Shown: in pieces, positions 41,033 through 44,842 of the stretch
How the letters are laid out: every line of letters begins with the position of its first letter
Numbering within the stretch: the first letter of the stretch is position 1
NCBI GenBank assembly: GCA_004377355.1
Contig: SOIB01000205.1
Coordinates: forward strand, 1-44,842
DNA length: 44,842 nt
Origin: Candidatus Stahliibacteriota bacterium
Lineage (GTDB): Bacteria; Hydrothermota; UBA3072
Direction of reading: 5' to 3'
Notes under the pieces: generated by a model
The model's database searches: none
The model's input: the letters and a program-made list of their open reading frames with translations, nothing else
Told to the model about the DNA's origin: nothing
Made by a program: the position numbers and the translations under genes

Positions 41033-42130
41033 ATGTCATTATCGGCCGAGAGAAAAAGAGAGATCAATAAACTCATAAGCTTAAAATCCTCTGAGAAAAG
41101 AAAAGTTCTCAGAGGAGAACGGGGGCTTCCCGGCAGAGAGGGAAAACAGGGAAGAGATGGAAAATCTGGAATAGACGGCGATAAGGGTTTAGATGGACTC
41201 GATGGTCGGGATGGAAAACAGGGTCCTCAGGGAATCCCCGGCATAAACGGAAAAGATGGCATAAACGGAAAACAGGGACTAAACGGCATATCAGGGAAAG
41301 ACGGCAAAGACGGCCTGAACGGAAAAGACGGCGAAAAGGGCGAACAAGGGGAACGAGGTGAGAAAGGAGAAAGTGGTCCCAGAGGAAAAACTCCCATAAC
41401 TTCAGGTGGTACAATGTCGGCAGGAACTCTACTTGAGAAACTTTTAACTGTTGACGGTGATGGTTCAGGCTTAGATGCTGATAAATTAGATGGAGCACAA
41501 AAAGATACAGATGGAACATTATCAGGTAATAGTGATGATAGCATACCAACAGAAAAAGCAGTAAAAAATTATGTAGATAATACAAGGCACTTACCCATAG
41601 GTACTATTATAATGTTTGATGCAAATCATATAGGAGGAGGCAGTGGAGGAGCTTCAGGAGCATGGACAGATAATTCAACATTGCCAGGCTGGTATGCCTG
41701 TATATCAGGAAATGATTCATGGAATTGTCCTAATTTAGTAGATAGATTTGTAATGGGAAAAGTAGTCGCAGGAGCAGGAACAACAGGAGGAAGTAATACA
41801 AGAATATTAGTAACAGCTAATATGCCTTCGCATAGACATTATGCAACACATAATCATGGAGCAAAAACCTCTGGAAATCCTAGTGCTAATCATAGTCATG
41901 CTTATTATAGAACAGGAACAAGATATAATACAACCGCAGGAACCATTACAGATGAAAGTGCAAAAAACAGAAATTGGGTATCAGTATCTTCGGGAACTGT
42001 TTCGGCATGGCATACACATACAACAGATTTACCCATTATCGGACATTATTCAGATTATCAGGGAAGTGGATCAAGTTTTGATAATAGACCAGCATACTAT
42101 TCAATTATTTTTATTAGAAAATGTATTTAG
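41033..42130 (+). CDS. Collagen-like fibre with tail-collar-type C-terminus
   Basis: 365 residues. A helical start (1-27), then 31 uninterrupted G-X-Y triplets (28-120) forming a collagen-like triple helix, a spacer (SIPTEKAVKNYVDN), and a C-terminal domain with paired His (HRHYATHNHG, HSHAYY, HTHTT), like the metal-binding tips of short tail fibres, ending YYSIIFIRKC. A trimeric receptor-binding protein is the most likely role. The C-terminal part changes codon style relative to upstream, as expected for exchange of receptor-binding tips. Confidence 0.8.
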   Translation: MSLSAERKREINKLISLKSSEKRKVLRGERGLPGREGKQGRDGKSGIDGDKGLDGLDGRDGKQGPQGIPGINGKDGINGKQGLNGISGKDGKDGLNGKDGEKGEQGERGEKGESGPRGKTPITSGGTMSAGTLLEKLLTVDGDGSGLDADKLDGAQKDTDGTLSGNSDDSIPTEKAVKNYVDNTRHLPIGTIIMFDANHIGGGSGGASGAWTDNSTLPGWYACISGNDSWNCPNLVDRFVMGKVVAGAGTTGGSNTRILVTANMPSHRHYATHNHGAKTSGNPSANHSHAYYRTGTRYNTTAGTITDESAKNRNWVSVSSGTVSAWHTHTTDLPIIGHYSDYQGSGSSFDNRPAYYSIIFIRKCI

Positions 42131-42140
42131 GAGGAGTTAT

Positions 42141-42602
42141 ATGTATGGTATAAAAATAGATGATAGACTTTTATTAAGAGAGTCTATAAGGGTTATAGAT
42201 AGAGATTCAGATAATTTAACAATAACAATAAATGTTGTTCCTTTAAAGGGAGTTCTTTATTTAGAACAAACATTAGAACAATCTTGTCAGATACATCTAA
42301 CTTTTTCAAAAAAAGAAAATAATATTTTATGGGAATTACTGAAAGATACAGTAAATGAAAATATTATAGATTTTATTTTTAACATCAGTCAGAAATGGAA
42401 AAAAGTTTTTGATGCTCCTCCGCCAAAAAATATAACAAAAATAGTAAAAGAACCGGATGGGGAAAAAGTTCTTGTTGTAACTGGAGTTGAAGAAAAAACA
42501 GAAAAATATATAGAAAAAGAAAAAATTGAACAAGCTTATTCTATGTTGATGTCTTTTTTAAAACTTATAGAAAAATATGACTTTGAAATGATTACTATTT
42601 AA
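42141..42602 (+). CDS. Hypothetical protein of the fibre region
   Basis: 153 residues. The ATG at 42141 is preceded by AGGAGG; the frame is open further upstream but that part only shadows the fibre gene. Beta-rich first half, helical Lys/Glu-rich second half. Possibly a chaperone for the fibre, as such genes usually follow it; not recognised by sequence. Confidence 0.55.
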   Translation: MYGIKIDDRLLLRESIRVIDRDSDNLTITINVVPLKGVLYLEQTLEQSCQIHLTFSKKENNILWELLKDTVNENIIDFIFNISQKWKKVFDAPPPKNITKIVKEPDGEKVLVVTGVEEKTEKYIEKEKIEQAYSMLMSFLKLIEKYDFEMITI

Positions 42603-42614
42603 GGAGAAATATAA

Positions 42615-42923
42615 ATGGAAATAAGAACAATAAAAAAAGATTATAAAATATTTAAGAAATATAGTATTCCTAAAGAATGTGTATTAACATTAGATGATAC
42701 ATTAAATCAATCTGTTATTATGATTCAAACAGAGAAAGGAAAATTACAAGAGTGGACAAGAGGTCGAAAAAATATAGAATCATTTTTAGTATATGGTTAT
42801 GTTCGTATTCAGAAAAATTGTCCCCATAGAATTGGTAAATGTATTTGTGAAAAATGCTCTTTATTTGTAATTAAAAATGGAACAGGAGATTGTGCTCATG
42901 TATGGAGTTTATTTAGAAAATAA
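42615..42923 (+). CDS. Cys/His-rich hypothetical protein
   Basis: 102 residues. The C-terminal third has a zinc-binding-like pattern (CPHRIGKCICEKC, GDCAHVW). Very AT-rich codon use. AAGGAGA precedes the ATG. Function unknown. Confidence 0.55.
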   Translation: MEIRTIKKDYKIFKKYSIPKECVLTLDDTLNQSVIMIQTEKGKLQEWTRGRKNIESFLVYGYVRIQKNCPHRIGKCICEKCSLFVIKNGTGDCAHVWSLFRK

Positions 42924-42946
42924 ACATAAAATTATTTGGAGGGGTT

Positions 42947-43159
42947 GTGGGCAGTTTTTTCAGCAATATGATAGGATATGGTACAGCAGGGATTCTTTTC
43001 GGCCTGATAGTAATTGATGGCATGTGGAGTCGGCATAACGAAAAAAAGATAAATGAAATAGAAAAACACGATGAGAGAATTGATGCCGAATTAAAAGGAA
43101 TAAGTAAAAAATTAGATTTGATCATGAATCATTTCACTATAAAGGGTATGGATAAATGA
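42947..43159 (+). CDS. Membrane-anchored coiled-coil protein
   Basis: 70 residues from a GTG with GGAGGGG just upstream. One transmembrane segment (about 8-24), then a charged helix (RHNEKKINEIEKHDERIDAE). It could be a holin-associated or adsorption-blocking protein; not recognised. Overlaps the next gene by four bases. Confidence 0.55.
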   Translation: MGSFFSNMIGYGTAGILFGLIVIDGMWSRHNEKKINEIEKHDERIDAELKGISKKLDLIMNHFTIKGMDK

Positions 43160-43677
43160 ATACAGTTTTAAATAGAAGATATTATCCGTCTAAATACCAG
43201 ATATTATATGAAATGGGGAGAGCATTTACATTCTCTGAATTTTATACCTTTGCTGTTTCTGAGGTTAAAGATTTTGTTGCCGACATAACCACATTAACAA
43301 GAGAACATGCTGAAGCTATTGTTCCTACTATTACGGTTCTTGGCGCATCTTTAACAATGGAAATATATAGTGGAATTACAGCAGACACAGAAGGGTCGGG
43401 TTCAGTTCTTCAGGGATTCAATAGAAATGGTGATTTTTATACAGAACTGCCGGAAATGAGGTTTAAATTAAATCCAACTATAACTGATTTGGGAACAAGG
43501 TTTTCTGGAATACCGATTCCAGCATCTTCGCAAGGAGCATTTTCAACTGCAATAATTATTCCCGGATCACTACCTTTTAAACCTGTAGTGAATACAAAGG
43601 TTTTAATAAGAATAACAAACTTGGATGCAGCAATTACACCCTTGGTTGGATTTAGGCTGAATTGGTTCGAATATTAG
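43156..43677 (+). CDS. Putative virion structural protein
   Basis: 173 residues, beta-rich C-terminal half (SQGAFSTAIIIPGSL, VLIRITNLDAAITPLVGF). No family recognised, but composition and position fit a virion surface protein. Followed by AGGAGG and the next gene. Confidence 0.55.
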   Translation: MNTVLNRRYYPSKYQILYEMGRAFTFSEFYTFAVSEVKDFVADITTLTREHAEAIVPTITVLGASLTMEIYSGITADTEGSGSVLQGFNRNGDFYTELPEMRFKLNPTITDLGTRFSGIPIPASSQGAFSTAIIIPGSLPFKPVVNTKVLIRITNLDAAITPLVGFRLNWFEY

Positions 43678-43686
43678 GAGGAATTT

Positions 43687-44496
43687 ATGAGTATAACAGA
43701 TTTAACAGAATTAGCAGGAAGAAGAAGTGATCCGATTTCTAAAAGATTAACCAAAGGGCTTAAACCTTGGGGGAATACTGTTGCTGAAGGAGATGAACCT
43801 GGGACTTTTGGAATTGATAAATTCGGCAGAAATCCTACAGCATCGGCTATAGGAGATGTAATCCAGGATGAAGATGGACCCATTGTAATTGAGACAGTTG
43901 CAACTGCTGTTGAACTGATTAGTTCAGACGCTCAGGATAATCCGTCAGGAACAGGGGCAAAGGCAATTTTAATACAGGGAGTGGATATAAATTGGAATCC
44001 TATCGAAGAAATACTTGCAACTAATGGGGTAACTGTTTCATCTTCTACAACACAAGAATTTCTTTATGTGTATAGAGCTAAAATAAAAAACTCTGGCGCG
44101 CAGAGAACTGCTGGGCATATCACTATAAAAAAAACTGGTGCAGGGGCTACTATGGCGATGATATACCAGGGATATGGGCAAACTCAAAAAGCAGTAATGC
44201 CGGTATTCGCAGGATGCAAGATGTATATTGATATTCTGAGATTTGAAGGTTCTAAAACCGGTTCATTAGTTGGAGAGATTATGTTAATGGAATATCAGCT
44301 AAATGAGGGAATAAGAGTTATACACTCATTAGTGTTTAAAGACAGTGATCAAAAAATTATTGAATGGCCTGAAGTTCCTAAAGTATTTCAGGAGAAGACT
44401 CTTGTGTGGATTGAGATTAGGGATGCTATTGCATCAAATGTGATGACAGCAAGTTTCGATGGGGTTATGGAGCGGTATGAGGATTCAACACCGTGA
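43687..44496 (+). CDS. Putative virion structural protein, last before lysis genes
   Basis: 269 residues. The middle (NPSGTGAKAILIQGVDINW, AGHITIKKTGAG) follows a pattern found in structural proteins of many marine podoviruses and myoviruses. Function not known. Its last 16 codons are repeated exactly at the left end of the window, and its TGA overlaps the GTG of the endopeptidase gene at both places. Confidence 0.7.
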   Translation: MSITDLTELAGRRSDPISKRLTKGLKPWGNTVAEGDEPGTFGIDKFGRNPTASAIGDVIQDEDGPIVIETVATAVELISSDAQDNPSGTGAKAILIQGVDINWNPIEEILATNGVTVSSSTTQEFLYVYRAKIKNSGAQRTAGHITIKKTGAGATMAMIYQGYGQTQKAVMPVFAGCKMYIDILRFEGSKTGSLVGEIMLMEYQLNEGIRVIHSLVFKDSDQKIIEWPEVPKVFQEKTLVWIEIRDAIASNVMTASFDGVMERYEDSTP

Positions 44497-44842
44497 AATA
44501 TACTGTAAGATATGCTCATCTTGAATCAATGCCGGATTTAAAAGTTGGTGATACATTAAAATTTGGGGATATTATTGGGATTATGGGATCTTCAGGTCAA
44601 TCAATGCACAGACATCTCCATATTGACCTGGTTAGAGGATTTGTCAGAAAGATTATCAGGTTGAGAGAAATTGGAATACTAAAGAGATATAAACCATCCA
44701 AAACACAATTGGATTATTTCAAGGACAGCGATCTCTTTAAAACCAGACTGATTACCACGACTCAATATTTATGTAAAGAATATAAAAGGATTTATGGGAA
44801 AAAACATCCAGCTTATGATTTAGTTCCAGCAGACAGATTTAT
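44493..44842 (+). CDS. Second version of permuted M23 endopeptidase, cut by window end
   Basis: 116 codons plus two bases are visible. Same layout as the gene at 45-518: YAHL, VGD/GD-x-IG, GSSGQS, HLH, linker, then HPAYD. About four fifths of residues match that copy; changes cluster around the HLH block (MHR for KFN) and in the linker. All metal and catalytic residues visible so far are kept. The gene truncates before the GYG strand. It is either another allele in the population or a diverged paralogue. Confidence 0.8.
   Translation, partial: MKYTVRYAHLESMPDLKVGDTLKFGDIIGIMGSSGQSMHRHLHIDLVRGFVRKIIRLREIGILKRYKPSKTQLDYFKDSDLFKTRLITTTQYLCKEYKRIYGKKHPAYDLVPADRF

Noticed and set aside
41109-41585. 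Long minus-strand frames opposite the collagen-like gene
   Set aside because: They arise from the three-base periodicity of Gly-X-Y codons; no ribosome binding site and no promoter.
41841-42140. Upstream extension of the frame that ends at 42602
   Set aside because: Overlaps the His-rich end of the fibre gene in another frame; the strong AGGAGG site lies before 42141, so the gene starts there.
1-44842. CRISPR array, insertion sequence or integrase/attachment site
   Set aside because: No regularly spaced repeats, transposase or recombinase gene was found.

Overview
The window reads as an essentially complete genome of a tailed, T7-like (podovirus) double-stranded DNA phage with an AT-rich genome. 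The head module follows the order of Bordetella phage BPP-1: portal, a Bbp19-type protein, scaffold, major capsid and a Bbp16-type cement protein. The tail and ejection module is T7-like: tubular proteins A and B, three internal virion proteins and a fibre. No integrase, repressor, reverse transcriptase, DNA polymerase or RNA polymerase gene was recognised. The phage is therefore probably lytic and dependent on host polymerases. Strong AGGAG ribosome binding sites, sigma70-type promoters, a lipoprotein and spanin-like proteins point to a Gram-negative (diderm) host that is not a typical Bacteroidetes. The host itself cannot be named.

Layout. (1) 1-1191: lysis cassette, with an M23 endopeptidase whose halves are in permuted order, a two-helix holin and two coiled-coil membrane proteins encoded in overlapping frames. 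It ends at a terminator at 1203-1229. (2) 1240-14595: a long, tightly overlapping plus-strand early and replication operon. It holds RecT, a PD-(D/E)XK exonuclease, a Lar-like protein, a RuvC-like resolvase, HNH proteins, a DUF1376 replication protein with an inserted HNH domain, an adenine methyltransferase, a transglutaminase-like lipoprotein, a MazG-like pyrophosphatase and many small Cys-rich proteins. (3) 14601-17783: a minus-strand block of small, mostly unknown genes, converging on the early operon at a bidirectional terminator. (4) 17784-18052: an AT-rich divergent control region with 13-base direct repeats. (5) 18053-22967: packaging, including a TerS-like protein, a Tad2-like anti-Thoeris protein and a large terminase split into separate ATPase and nuclease genes with two unrelated small genes between them. 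(6) 22983-23120: a promoter with a palindromic operator followed by a strong terminator, predicting an RNA of about 90 bases before the portal gene. (7) 23135-44496: head, tail, ejection, fibre and adhesin genes.

The last 394 bases run over the same gene junction as the first bases of the window. 55 bases are identical (1-55 and 44449-44503), and then the sequences diverge into two versions of the M23 gene. The genome is therefore probably circular or circularly permuted, with two alleles (or paralogues) of the endopeptidase gene. The structural and late genes at the right end lead directly into the lysis cassette at the left end.

The most unusual items are the permuted M23 endopeptidase, the split terminase, the dual-frame spanin pair and the promoter-operator-terminator unit before the portal gene.
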